64,000 nt of DNA from the NCBI GenBank assembly GCA_961205875.1, contig OY540817.1, forward strand, positions 6,607,001-6,671,000. The letters run 5' to 3'. Below are positions 1 through 14,700 of this stretch, piece after piece (the stretch's first letter is position 1; each line of letters starts with the position of its first letter). The notes under the pieces are model-generated. The model searched no databases. It saw nothing but the letters and a program-made list of their open reading frames with translations, and was not told the origin of the DNA. This stretch comes from Sialis fuliginosa. Taxonomy: Eukaryota > Arthropoda > Insecta > Megaloptera > Sialidae. The position numbers were made by a program, and so were the translations under genes.

Positions 1-330
1 CAGTTGGCATCTTTCACCGTACAAAATAATTTTCATAACATCACCACTGTTTTAATATCGTTGGTATTTACCTACAACGCGTGCGCGAAACTTGTCAAAG
101 TCATCAACAAACTCCGAAAGAACTGTCATATAAGTTTGATATCTCATTTAAAAGTGCTTGCTAGCTAGCAAATTTGCTAGCTCCTTTATAATACCGGACA
201 TAAATGTACTAAATTAGAGATATTTGTAGATATTTGAAAACTGCCATTACTGAATCGTAATCTATAGACACTTAACTATAAAATAGTATAATTTGATGAT
301 AATCGGTCAATGGTTGTCAAAAATGGCGAA
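1..330. repeat. Partial copy of a dispersed palindromic element
   Basis: The first bases (CAGTTGGC, TCACCACTGTTTTAAT, TTTATAATACCGGACATAAA) recur at 60640-60960 and, inverted and diverged, at 54290-54590. From about 200 the sequence also matches the arms of the GGTACTGGCACCAG family (8149-8603). The copy is cut by the window edge. Confidence 0.7.
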
Positions 331-359
331 CCTTTAAACTATACTATATTATTACTATA

Positions 360-962
360 CAGGGTGATTTACAACTAGTGTAAAAAATTTAACAGTGGAT
401 CGAGGATGTAATTTTAACATAGTTTATAAAATGTGTTTAGAATTGAATAAGCAATACGAAAATGGTAAAATATATAGTGTTCCATTTGAAAATTTTGAAA
501 AAAATAAGTTCAGAGTTTTGATACAACCTGTACAGAGAATACGATTTTGCAAATGTTTGATGTAATATCGCAATAATAGATCATATGTCAAAACTATTTT
601 TAGCAGAAAACAAATTTTTTTTGGTTGTAATTAGAAAATAACAAGGTGTTCAAAGTATGTCAATTTTCTTATAAAAATGGTCATAAATTCTAAACCGCTC
701 ATTGTCAGTATAATCCCACACATGCTTATTATCAAAATATACAAAACAATAAATGCTTTTAGATTATCAATCAAAAAAATACACATTGTATTTAAAAAAA
801 ACATAACTTTGATTTGTAACGCACTTATGGGACACCTATATAAATGTAACTATTTTTAAAATATGCTGCTTGTCTAACCAGACAACTTTTGTATTTAAAG
901 TTTTCTTCCATTTGTTATAATAAATGAAATATTGAACTTTGACACAGTCTTGGGACATCCTG
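360..962. mobile_element. Tc1/mariner-like MITE, TA-flanked
   Basis: The ends read CAGGGTG and CATCCTG inside TA dinucleotides. An inverted diverged copy of its right half (about 780-962) lies at 21062-21240. No transposase is visible; a 60-residue open frame inside it is not protein-like. Confidence 0.6.
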
Positions 963-1201
963 TATGGTTTTACTCAGTTTCAAAATAAAATAAAATTAAA
1001 ATCCTTTGTACGTATTCGCAAATGCAAATTACATCGGTTTTAGGTAATATAATATTAAATATTAAATGTATGTACGAAAACATGTTTACCACATAATTGA
1101 AAGTACACAAAAACAACATAATATGAAAACGCTAAAACTAAAAAATTGTTTATAAACTTTTCCAGAATGCTCTGTATTACATACATAGGTTTTTTTATAT
1201 G

Positions 1202-1477
1202 CAGTGCCGGCTTCAGGAGTGTCGGGGAGTGAGGCTGGGTGACCAGCCATAGGGAGAAAACTTTAATTTTAATTTTTTAAGAAAAAATTACACAAATTGT
1301 AATTATATTAACATCTATTTGAGAACCGTTTTTTATATTAAACATTGTATCGTTTTTAAATAAAAATTGGAATACTTATTATAGAAAAAAGAGAGAGAAG
1401 AAATATATTTTTAATGATTGACTTTATGAAATGATCATTTCTGGGGGGGGGGGGCAGACTTACTAAAGCCGGCTCTG
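1202..1477. mobile_element. Short hAT-like element without clear target duplication
   Basis: The left end CAGTGCCGGCTT and the inverted right end CAGAGCCGGCTT flank an AT-rich body with a 12-base G run. The 8-base flanks do not match, so the class rests on the ends only. Confidence 0.45.
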
Positions 1478-2571
1478 TAATACATATGCATAATATTCAT
1501 GTAAGGAACAAATAAAAACATGTGTTGCTTTACACAGAAGGTTTTAGCGACCTAACAAAACTTTTTACATTTTTGGTATCATATTGCATTGAAAACTTTA
1601 CGTCGCAGTCGTAACTGACCATCTGCTGCAAGTCGCGGCTGCTGGGTGTTATTGAAAACTTATATACAGAATGAGCCAATAGTGTGTATTTCATCGATAC
1701 CTATCTTTTAAGAAATAGAGAAAATATTCAAATTTAAATTGATATTATAAGTAAAAATGCACATTATAAAATAATATAGAGTACTAAACAAAAATTATAT
1801 ATTTTTAGCGAATTCAGTAATAGTACGTACTATACAAAAGTTATAGTTTCTTTTTTTTTAAATAAGTATTTGTAATAGATTTGCGGTTGGAAAATTTCAA
1901 TTTTCTATGAAATAAAAACAATTTTTTATGAAATCTAAATTTTTTTTGATTTAATCCATTAAGTAGGGTGTCTAGATAGGTCTACTAAAATGTAATAAAA
2001 AATTTTAAATGACATTTTGATTTTAACCCTTCACTCACGATATATTTGCGTTCAAAGTCGTGATCAGAGCCCCCCCCCCCCCCCCCTCTATTCTATAAAT
2101 CTGAAAAAATTCGAGAATATAGCTTTAATAAGTACTTCCACTGAAAATTATAACGAACACTGTCAAAATTATTTTGGACCCCCTCCCATAGACTGAAAAT
2201 TGTACTCAAATTTTTTTTCACTTACCCTATTGATTGGGGTATCTTTAGATAGGTCTCTTAAAATGCAACAAAAATGTTTAATGATCTTTTGATTTTAACC
2301 TTTCAGTCACGATATATTTGCATTTAAATGTTGTTATCAGAGCGTCCCCTCCACCCTTTTACTTTCTAAACTATCGATGCAAAAAATCTTTTTAAAAATC
2401 CAGAATGTACGAACACTGTAGCTAGAATTGTTTATAAAAAAATTGAAATAACTCTTGTTTATAAATCGTAATGACTACGGAAACCTATCGTGTGCGTGCC
2501 CAACACGCACTTGGCAGTTTTATTTTTAAATATAACTATCCCCGAGCGACTGTTGCAATGTTCCCTTACAG
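1478..2571. other. Intronic stretch, no gene seen
   Basis: AT-rich sequence left of the first cyclase exon in the window. Two similar 250-base blocks around 1965-2090 and 2225-2350 (each with TTTTAACC followed by a tcacgatatatttgc string and a C-rich run) form a diverged direct repeat related to 42090-42200. Confidence 0.5.
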
Positions 2572-2772
2572 CTACACAATACAACCAACGTCCTCCCGCT
2601 CTTCATCGCTGACGAGACAGCCTGAAGACGACACGGCAACATTCTCTGAGGACGATACAGATGTTGTGTTCTTCACGTCGCCGCGTGTGTCGATGTCCCG
2701 CGAAGTATCCGACCTGCAGATGGGTGTCTCTAGCTTCTGCAAGGCGTTCCCGTGGCATTTTGTTATGAACAG
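2572..2772 (+). CDS. Gycalpha99B-like: sGC alpha exon 1 in window: linker and start of HNOBA domain
   Basis: The acceptor is ttcccttacag and the donor is AG|GTAAGG. The exon starts with the last base of a split codon and ends with two bases of an Arg codon completed in the next exon. It holds an acidic, Ser/Thr-rich linker ([17 protein letters not shown]) followed by [18 protein letters not shown], the start of the HNOBA domain. A transposon lies 13 bases into the following intron. Confidence 0.9.
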
Positions 2773-5700
2773 GTAAGGTAGGATCCATAGACATAGAGCA
2801 TGGACAGCGCATTCTGTATTAACACAATGGTGTAACACAAGGTTAGTAAAGTACAAGGTTACCTCATAACTCTGTGCGGGGAGTGGCATGAGACGGGAGA
2901 TTGCGTCATCGTGAGGAACTCTTTGACATTATAAATGGCTGTCAAACTATATTTACTCTTTATTTTAGTTAAGCTGATTTATTGTAAGTTGTTTTTAAAT
3001 ATTTTCATTTGATATTGATAGTGTACTGAGTTTTAAATCTAAATTTTTATTATTTTATTATTATAAATTATAGTTTTAAACAAGTGTTTTTTTATGTGTA
3101 ACCAAGAAATGTATTTTCTTTAAGCATTGATTTCTGACATCAGTTTTAAATTTTTATGAAGAAATATTATATGTAATAATTTGTGCTTCTGTAATAAACA
3201 ATAATATTTACTTTTTTTAAATACAAATATCCAAAAATTCGAAATAATTTGAAAACAACTTTAATATATGAAACAACGTTTGAAAGGTTCCTCAGGCTGA
3301 CGTCATCCGACGCAGCCGCTGATTGGTCAAAAAGTTATGAGACTACCTTGTCTTTATATACCTTGGGTGTAACATCTGTTCAAAAAGTGGGAGAGAGATG
3401 CAGTGTAGTTTGAAATATATATATCTCTTTTTCTAAGAATCTGATTGGTAACTTACTATAGTTCAGGGTAGTATTTCTGTCCGATATATTTTTGTATATC
3501 TATCTTGTGATTTTTGTGCAATAAGTTTTTTATTAGAAAAGTAAATAAACATACTATAATGGTTCATATTTCATCGAGGAAATAAAAAAAAAACATCAAT
3601 TGATCTGATTGAAATTTACAAAATTATGAACGGATATTCCGGGAAAATAATATTTTTGCTACCAAAAATATTAAATATATATTAATAAAAAATAGTTTTA
3701 AATCAATTCCCATGTGGTTGCTACAAAATGATGAGGTGGATTTCACTTACAAACAGCACATACAAGATTTACTTAACAAAATTTTAAATATATTTTTTGA
3801 TATTAAGTTACATTACGAAGCTACGAAAAAGGAAGAATAAGATATTAAAATTGGGTCAAAAAATTCGAAACTTATATTATTTATAAATCAATAATTGTTT
3901 TTTTTTTTTTTTAATAAAATTGTTTTATAACGTTAATTATTTTTTGTTTTTTAACCTCTTTATATATATCTATGAATATTTTTAATGTTCGGGGCCAAGA
4001 ATGAAATAGTTACACTCCTGTTAAAAAAAGGACAAGTATATTCCAAACCTGTTTTTATCTCTTTCTTTTGTCACGACTCTGTTTTCGAGTCAGATACATG
4101 GTCCATGCTCTATGTCTATGGTAGGATCTGTTTTTACGCGAATTTGAAGTTACGCAGTTTCGGTGAATGTGGTATCAAATGAAAGCTGACAATTCAAGGA
4201 ATTTAAATATGTAGACGTTTTGTTATTATTAAAATCTTCGATTAACAAGATTTCACAAACGGCGCCGATATAGTTACGATAATTTTGATGAAAAAATATG
4301 TATATATTTTCAATAAAATTTAATAAATAAAATTGAAAAACAAACTTATTTTATTTTAAGTTTCACATCAATTTCTTTCAAGTTTTCGAACTAATTTTCT
4401 TTGTTTTTTCGACATTCTTATTTTCGTGAATTTTCAAAAACTTTTTTACGCGATTTTTTACCAATTTTAATTGATTGATCTGGTTTAACGCGATTTAAAA
4501 AAACTATCCCAATTTTACAATATAATGTTTTTTTTTCTACCGCGTAACATAAAATATACAATATTTCTGTTATAGACAGCTAGAACTCATCCAGCTAGGT
4601 ATAGGCTTCACAAAGATCTTCTCAAAGGCACTGCTGACTAGCGGAACGGCCGCATCAACGTATTTTGAGTTCAGGAAACCGCGGGGTCTGGTATTGTCTT
4701 TCACAGAAATCGTCAAGAGGATAAATACACCGTTCGTCTTAGCTATCAAGAAACCTCAGGGAAGCGAAACGTTCTTGACGGAGGTCAGTCAAATATCATT
4801 TTATATAAACTCGTATATATAGGGTGCTCCGGTTTATTTTTCATTCATATATTTCGATGGCAAAATAGAGAGAAATTATTTTTTTTGGTCGTCACATCGA
4901 TGCTCATATTTAATATATATCATTTTAATATTTTTCAATAAAAATTGGTATTGAATAAGTTGAATACATATTTGAGCCGTTGATTTTGAAAGTGGCCTAA
5001 CTCCATTTATGTTTAAACTGAGATATTTTTTGCGTTTCAATAAAATTAAAAATATACGTGTAAGATATCAATGTGCCACAATGATTAAGTGTTTCTAAGG
5101 GAGTTAAATTTATAATTACTATTAAAATAACTCCAATTGTTAAATCAATAATATATGTTTTTTTACCACAAATGGAGTTAGGCCAACAATTACGTTTGTT
5201 ATTAATTTAAAAGAACTCAACTCCATTTGTAGTTAGTAAAAATGCTTCAAATTGAAAAAAAAAAAAAAACAATCATTTTAATTTATATTATTTCTTTATA
5301 ACTCTTAAAAAATTAAACAATTCAGGAAATCTAAGTATGTATACAGGTGATTTTTAAGTCTTGAGATTGTTTAATATCTGGAAAACTATGGATTTTTAGG
5401 GAAAATATTTGGTACAAAAGTTTCAGGACTTAGAGGGGCAAAATCTATGGAGTTAACAATTTTAACCTTGAGTGGAGGTTTGAAGGTCATTTTGGGGTCA
5501 ACAATTTTTTTTCAAAGGAAATCTATTTATTTTTTTGAAGATTCGTATTTTGCAGAACAAAAGAAATATCTTTTGTCTGAAAAGTTTAGTAAAAAATTTC
5601 AATTTTAACATATTTTTTTAAATTTTGTAACATTAAAAAAAATTTTTTGCTTTAAAAATTTATGAAATTATAAAAAAAAATTGTTTTAAACTGCATTTTT

Positions 5701-8700
5701 CCTCAAACATTTAAGATAATAATTTCAAAATTTTTGATCACAAAAAAATTTTTTTGATGTAATTTTTTTTTAAATTACGTTAAAATTGAAATTAAAAAAA
5801 AAACTTTTCAAACAAAAGTTATTTCGATTTTTTTGCAAAATACAAATCTGCAAAAAAATAACTAAGTTTCTATTTAAAAAAAATTTACTGACCCCAAAAT
5901 GACCTTAAGATCTCTACTTAAGGTCAAAATTGTTACCTTCATTGGGTTTGCCCCGCCAAATCCTAAAACTTTTGTATCAAACATTTTCCATAGAAAGCTT
6001 TCGTTTTCCAGCTATTGTGATAAATAAAACAACATTATTAATAATGAAGTGGAGTTAGGCCACTTTCAAAATAAACTTTTTAACTTAAAATTAGTTGTGA
6101 AAATTAATGTGTTCAAAAATTTTTTTTCCTTTGAATATATTTAACCAAAAATTGTTTTTTATGATAGTTTACTTCTAATTATACACGTTATTACAGTCAA
6201 CAAAAAAAATTTGAAAAATGGAGTTAGGCCACTTTCAAAATCAACGGCTCATTTAATGAAATATCCTTTACCCGATTTTACAATAATTAGTTATACCTGT
6301 GGAATAATTCCCAAACATTGACAATTTTTTACCCGTCATATTGGCTTTCACACTTAATAAAGGTCTCTACAGTTACATAATATATGTATGTATATTGTAT
6401 ATACTTACGTAATACACATGCTTATAGATATGGGAATACATATACCTATATGTATATATCGATAAACGAATTCTACATAAAGAATAACATATAATTAAGC
6501 GTACCATAACAACGAAACCCTTGAAGAAGAGATTGTCATCCTACCGTTTTCTTCTTCTTGTTCTTCTTTCAAGCAAAGCCTTCTATAATGAGAACATAAT
6601 CCCACTTCAATCGCGTTTGTGGCAAATTATCCATCGTCTTTTGTTTTCTTTTTTATAAGGTTGCTATACATGTTTTATACAAGTAGCTATAAAGACATTG
6701 AACAACTTTTAAACTTAGGTCTTTTGTTTTTTAATTTGTTATACAAACTATAATATAGATATTCAAGGGCGAATTTTATTTGTTTTAGATAATGATGCCA
6801 TATTATACTCCCCTAAAAAAAATAAACGGTAATTTAAAAAAAAATGTACAAATTCTCAAACTGTTATAATAATATTTTCACGAAAAATGATTGGATTTTC
6901 ATTAACCAAAGCTCATTCGCAAGCTTGAACTTTCAAGTTTTTGAATCAAGAACTCAACAATAATTTTTAACATATCTTTTTATAAACTTTCAAAGCGTAT
7001 ATGGGTTGCAAAATTTTTTTAACGAGAAATTCAATGTAAGCGTTAGAATACTTGTTATTTTTTGACCGCGTTATTTACTGTCAAATTAAAATTAACACTT
7101 TTGACTTTAAACTCCTGTATTTCCTGAAATAATGATCGTAAAATAATCGACTTGATATCATTAGAAAGCTTAAAGTGTCCTCTTTAAAATGCTTATATAT
7201 GATTTTGTAAGAATTTACAGTTTTATTCTCCAAAGTAATAAAATAAATAAATCCAGATAAATTTCTTAGAACGTTTCACAAATATTAGCATAAATATAAA
7301 ATAAATCAATAATTCTTTTAAATATATCGTTTGTAAGTCAAGACGATAAATTTTTTAATATTTTTTGCAATGTCGTCGGTTTCCAGACGGTTTAATACGA
7401 AAAAATAGTTTGTTTGTGTCCTTATTCGGGGCACTTCATTTCATTCTAAGGGGTGGGTAAAATAAGTAAATTAAATCTAAATTTACTATATTATAAATTT
7501 GAGACATAAAAAATATACCCCGAGTTACGGCTCTTCAGCTAATATTGCTTAATATGTTCGTATACTTTACACATTTGGTTAAACGAAATTAATTATTTGT
7601 TTAGGGCGTTTAGGCGGTACATCTAAAAAATCGAAAAAATCCGAATTTATTTAAAGGCTGTATTACTTTTTTGTCAAAGTAGATAGGTACTTTTTGTTTC
7701 AGGTTCCTTAAAATACTTTTTTTGTGTAGAATTGATTAGTGTATTTAGAATTTTTATATCACTTTTCGTTGCCGAGTTAGCCCTTACACCTCGGAAAAAA
7801 TACCGATACTTTACACATTTAAACAATCTTCTAGCTTCAATAATAACAAAGTTAACAATGATCATCCTGTTCCCGCGAACACCCTATATATGTAGGTAGG
7901 TGTATGCAATATTTCTTTACAAAAGAATACTTACTTTTCGTTTGAAATTTCTGAAATAATATATTATTTTTATACACCATACCTTATTTCAAACAAATGT
8001 GAAAAACGAGATCTAATTCACGAATTGATTTATAAAAACATTTGACAAAAACACCCTTCGAGCGATATTTGAAGCACAAACAAGTAATATGCATTCATTT
8101 TCCAAACATTCGCAGAAAAAAATGTTCTTAAAAAATAAGAGCAATAAGGTACCTACTGGCACCAGTCTTATACATTACTCCACTCGGTTAATTAAATGTA
8201 TTAAATTAGGAATATTTGTTGATATTTGATTACTGCCATTACTTAGCTAATTTGACGACAATCGGCTAATGGGTGTAAAAATTGTGAACATTTAAATTAA
8301 TTAATTATTATATTATCATAACATCTGCTTTATATTGTTTCAAATATTACCATTCTTTATTTTAAAACTTTTGTGTCTTTGTACTTACAATTAGCAAGTG
8401 TCCATCACTGGGTGCCAATTAAAAAAAGCTATATTTGCGGACTGTGGTAATTAAATTGATTTAATAAAGAGGTAGTTGATGAGAATTACAAAAATAAGCA
8501 AAAAAACAGTGGCATAGTGACGTTATTAACTGGCTGTATATGAAAATAAATGCTAAAAAACAGTATACCTTGCTCTTAAAACGGCCAAGACTGGTGCCAG
8601 TACATTGTCTGATAACCCGTCATGTTAGTAGCAAATATTACGTCTTGCAGATTACATTTATTATTTTATTATTTTATCCTTTCGTTCGACAAATTTTATT

Positions 8701-11700
8701 ATTTTTGAAATGTTTTCATTGAATATATTTTTTGGGAATTTTTTGCACAATTCAGAAGGTAGATGTTTTATTGAAAATAACTTTGTTTTTGTATTTAATT
8801 TAACTTGAAATGTTTTCTTACTTTTTGGTCATATCTTCGTGTTACATTTATTATTTTATTTTTTTTAAAGTATCCACATTATCTGTATCGAATATAGTTA
8901 CGGTATACAGAATGTCTAAATATCGTTGTTGTTAAATCTTATTATTGTTGATTGTCATAGCCATCTTTGGATCATACATTTTTTGAGATATTTCGAAAAG
9001 TAAGTATACATCAAGTTGCATATCATTGAAAAGATAATAAAATCTTCTGTTCAAAAATTAAAAAATTACATATTGCTTCTACTTAAGAAAACATAACTTA
9101 GTCTCATATCTCAAAAACTACGAGATTTCAGAAAATTAAAAAAATATTTCTAAATAGACAATACTAAACCCTACAGCATTTATTTGAAACATTTTTTTTA
9201 AATTTCAAGTCGCTTAAGAAATATTCACGATGGAAAAATTCGAACTAAAATGTTTTTTGGCTAATATCTAGTAGGCTATGAAATTTTTGTGAAATGTTAA
9301 TACACCATTGAACAGTCCCCTCTTAAAGGTAACTTTTCTCTCATTTAACCGAATCTCTATCTCTTATATGGATCTTGGCTTCTGGGTGTAAGTCGCGTCG
9401 GTTTGGTCGTGTTATCGGCCAACGTTTCGTCACACATTGCAGTGTACATCTTCAGAGCTTTTCTAAAAGTGCAGCACTTTTAGAAGAGCCCTGAAGATGT
9501 CCTATTAAATGTCATTGTGACATTTGTATTTTAGATTTAGATTGAAATTGTCAAAAAATTAAAAATATTCAAGTGCGTTTTAAGAAAAATTTCGAACTAA
9601 TATTTTTTAGTAAAATTGTATAAAAATTAAATGGTTAACCAATTCCAGGCAATTTATATAAACACTACCTTTGGTGAATTTAGCACGAGGAAGCACTGTG
9701 CATTTACTTGGCAGATGTTTTTTTAACTGTGGTAGATAATCGTTTGGCTCATGAACAATAATGTTACGTAATACATCGTATAATAAAGAATGCAAACATA
9801 AGATAAAAAAACCCGTTGACGTTTTTCGTTTGCAAATTTAATGCATTTATTGATTTTTCTTTAACCGCCTACATAATAAATATTTTTCGCTTGAGTTGCA
9901 CAGAATAAATTCAATTATGTAGTAATTTATTTGGCTGGGAAAGGGCCACCCGTTGTTAAGCACAAAAATATTTGCAAAACTTGATATACTGTATGTTATT
10001 TGGAGCATTTGTGGAATTCATTTGTTCTTGTATTTTGTACATCAAAACCGTTAACAAAAGTATTTTCAATAAATTTATAAACGTTTCAAATAACAAGGAA
10101 CTTAATGTGTTATTAAATTAAATTTTCAGTGGCGATATTTTCATAATAAAACGCTATAAATAAAGTATTGAAAAGTCAATTACATGCTTGAAATATAAAT
10201 TTCTATTTTTATAAATACACTCATGGAAAAAATTAAATGACCACCTAATTTTATCAAAAAATTGCTCATTTCCAAAGTAGTGCCAATAGGTCAAATATGA
10301 CCCTTTTTTACTTATAGTGTGTGAAAGTTTATGGAAATGTTACTTTATTTTCGAATTCGAGGGTATTTTTGTGTTATTATATGTTCTTTTTATAACCAAA
10401 TCGCTGTTGAATAAAAAATAGAAATACATTTTTTTTTGCAATTTTAAAAAATTTGTTTAAATGTTAGGATTATCATCTTTTAGGAAATTCTCTCAGCTTT
10501 AAATTGATTTTTGAAATTTTTTTAACATTTTTTGGTGCTGAGATATTCAAGTTCAAATGAAAAAAGTACCAAAAAGTTTTAAACAACCATTTTTTTTTGA
10601 TCATACAGAAAATAAAAAGAAAATAAATTGAAGCTTAAAAAATCACTTATTGTCTGGTAGTATATTAAAAATGATTACTTTTATTTTTAACTTAATCCTT
10701 CAAATACGATAAATAAAATAAAAACCCTCCAAAATTTTTTTAAATTATTTTTCGTAATCTTTTTTAATTTGTTTGAACCAAAAAAATTTGAAAACTGCCA
10801 CGAAATATTCTAAAAATATATTTCTTGTATTCAAAAATTTTGTCATCGTTTTTTTATTACCTACTTGAAAATAAACCATACAATTTTAGCCCGAATTTTG
10901 GTTCCTCTCTAACGAAACATAAAAACCGCCCATCGGCATTCAAAAGCTCTTTCTTTGAGCTACAATTTAAGCCCAAAAAAATCGCAGAATATTCCATATA
11001 TATTTTATCATCATTTCAACAGAAATACACATATTGCATTTTTCTTGACATATTGCTTCGCAGTTTCTGCAGGAAAATTCAAAAAGAAAATATGGCACTG
11101 TAATAAATAACGGAATATATTTCAGAATTGATATTTTGATGAAAATATTGTCTCCGAGTTCACTTGCACGTGTCTAATATCAGCGGCAATAAGTAATAAA
11201 AATATGTGTTCCCTTTATTCTATGTATATATGTTTATTTTCATATATACAAGCGCTGATAACATAGATATGTATACAGGGTGTCCAAGATAAGCGTGAAA
11301 TGCATGGGGATTTCCTAAACGGTAAGAGTTACAGTTTTGATTAAATGAGATGAACTATTGGTAAGGAAGGGGTGAGAATTACTACATCAAAAAATATATG
11401 TGGTTTGGGCGTTATACCCAAAAATCTAAAAATTCGGAAATTCTTTAAATGGCAATAACTTTTTTGTTAATGTAGATATGTAATTTTTGTTTGAGGTTTC
11501 GTAAAGCACTTCTTGTGTAGCATTGATTGGTGTATTTAGAATTTTTTTATCACTTTTAGTTTCCAATTTACAAGCCCTAACTTTAGTTTTTCTTATGGGC
11601 CACTAAGTTGATTATAGCATATTTGAATATGTTTTTTACTTGTCATATTTATTTATGAAAATAAGTCAAAATACTAAATACAAGTGATATTTATAAAGTA

Positions 11701-14700
11701 TTTTATTACAAAGATGATTTTAAAAACTGCTCTATTTTATACCCTTTCGAAAAACCTACCATAATACCTACATGAATTGGCTATTTTTGTTAAAAAAAAA
11801 TACTTTTATCCTAGAATAAGTAAGATTTTTACATTTTTACAGTGAGTTGATCGTAGTATGCTATTCTAAATAAGTCATTAAAAACGCAATGCGATACTTT
11901 TAAAACATTTTTTATACACATTGGACAGTGTGACATCTACCTACTTCTGTGCAAAGGATAATCCTGTCTATTGAGTATAAAAAAAGATTTGAAAAGTATC
12001 ACGTTTTTAATGACTTATTTAGAATAGCATACTACGATCGACACCCTGTATGTAACACATGATCGAGTGTTTCATATATTTATATTACGGTTAATGTAAT
12101 AAATTGATAATTATTAATAATTACTGGTTATTATTAATACAAACGTTAGGTTAATTTAGGTTAGGTTGCGGTTAATATTAATATGATTTGTTATTCACCT
12201 ACAATTAAATTCAAAATAAACTAGATTGCATAATATCACGAAGGAGCTGTCAGAAGAGGAAGAAATCCCGCTGACAAGAAATGTATATGTTACCGGCAAT
12301 GTATGAAATACGGCATTCTATAGAATTCCTAGGTATTCTATAGAATGCCTAAAATCACCAGGCAATGTATGAAATGAATTTAATTATATACATTTCCTAG
12401 GCATTCTATAGAATACCTAATTGATAGCCGGCAATGTATGAAATATAAACATAAATAGGGTGAATCGATCAATTTTGGTCCAGGTACAGATGTTGCTTTA
12501 CTTTATGTTATAAAATACTGATGCAAATAGACAATAAAAAAATCTTGGTTCATTCTCGATAGCTGTAGGTAGGTTTCTAGATTACAATTCAGTATTGTCG
12601 GTACAATACTGAATTATTTATCAAAATAAACATTTTATATTTACGCGTTGTATAATAGAAAAATGTATGTATGTCCAGTAAACATGTTAAGACTATTTTT
12701 TCCGATAAATTATAAATATATATATAAGTTTTATACAATGTTCATGTGAATTTGTTATTTTTACAATAAGAGCCTTAAATATTACTTAATACACGCCTGG
12801 TCTAATATTAATTTTAGTTGATTACATAATATTTAGTGTATATGGATTTGTTTTTGGAAATATGTTTTTTTACCGTTTAGGGCCCAAAATCTCACATAAT
12901 ACGTACCCAGATAAATATTTGACTGAATTGACTATATAATATTTAAGTTTCCAATATTGTTTCTGTGAAATTGTTATTTTATCAGTAAGGGCCTTAAATC
13001 TTACTTAATACACGTCTGGACTAATATGTTATTGAATGTTTAAATAATATCTAAGGTTTTTATTTTTTATTTTAATAATTTTAAATCATACTTAATATGC
13101 GTCTGAACTAATATTTTATTTTATTTATTATAATAAATATCAAATAAATGTTATACTACTGTTTATGTGGTTTTGTTATTTTAACAATGAAAGACCTAAA
13201 TCTTACATAATATGAATTTAGACTTTTTAAAATTAATTAAATAATACCTATCTGCTTTATTAATATCATTTTGTCTTTTATTTCATACATTTCCTAATAT
13301 TATTTTGGCATTCTATAGAATTCCTAGGGATTCTATAGAATTCCTAGGCAAAGTATATAATAAATTTCTATTAAACAAATATTTCATACTTTGCCTGAAA
13401 TCGTCAGGCATTGTATAGAATTCCTAGGAATTCTATACAATGCCTGAATTACATACATTGCCGGTAACATATATATTAAAAAATAATTAATAGTAACTGC
13501 ATTTATTACATTGACCGTAACATGTATTATTATATTATTGTTTCAGGGAATGGAGCTGAAAGGACAGATGGTGTTCTGTCCTGAATCAGATTCATTACTT
13601 TTTGTCGGTTCGCCGTTTCTAGATGGACTGGACGGTCTAACGAGTAAGGGGCTCTATATCTCGGACATCCCCTTACACGACGCCACGCGTGACGTCATTC
13701 TGGTCGGAGAACAAGCCAGGGCACAGGTCAGTAATGAGTTTCATATAAATTACGTATGAGGTCAATACAATATCAACCCAGCTATAGAAAATGTGTCTTT
13801 TATTATCAACAGTATTTTGCTTCTTCGCCATATCTGAAAAATATAAGAAGCTTTGTGATCATTTTTCAATGATATAAAAATTTGTTCTATTTTAAAATTT
13901 TCACTTGATCTTTACGTTTCAAAATCGCGTGTAATCTCAAAATAGTTATTTTTTTAATATATCTCAAGAACGACACATGTTATGTGAAAATTGTATAGAA
14001 TATTTTTTATAGAACATTCAATTTTGTATAGAAAAGGTCACCACCATTTTTGTAGTAACATAGTCCTTTATGAAGATTTACCGTCATTTATTTTTTTCAA
14101 TCGCTATTTACTTTTGACAGATTTTGTGTAGAAAAAAAAATTACGTTTTGCTTGGTGCGTATTAAAAAAATTTTTTAGTATTTTTTAATAAAATTGTATA
14201 AAAATTAAATGGTTAACAGTTCTGAATACTTTATTAGTATTTATTAAATTTGTACCCTTGGTAAATTTAGCACTGTCCAATCACTTGACAGATATTTTGA
14301 GTTATTGACTCAAATGCCCTCAAATAATATTGTTTTTATTTTAATTTAATTGATAAACTTTTTTTGGTCATCGTCTGAACCCACTGTGGAGAACCCTACC
14401 TTAAAATTTTGACCGAAATGTTCATAAAGTTACGCCACAAGTCCATCCATGTAAAAACATTCAAAAACAAAAAACTTGGGGTACTCAATATTGCTTTCAG
14501 TTTACAAAAAATATATCAGCTGTGTTAAAAACAAAACAAAAAACATTATTTTTTTACATTTTATATTTGAATTATTCATTTTTATGATCACTGATAATAT
14601 TATATTGTTATCTTATTTATTGAAAAACAGCACGTGCGTACACAAATTATATTTGTATTTCTAATTCTCCAGGAAATGTAATATTTCGCCTACATTACAT

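Noticed and set aside
2572..2889. Minus-strand frame of 105 residues
   Set aside because: It is antisense to cyclase exon 1 and runs into transposon sequence.
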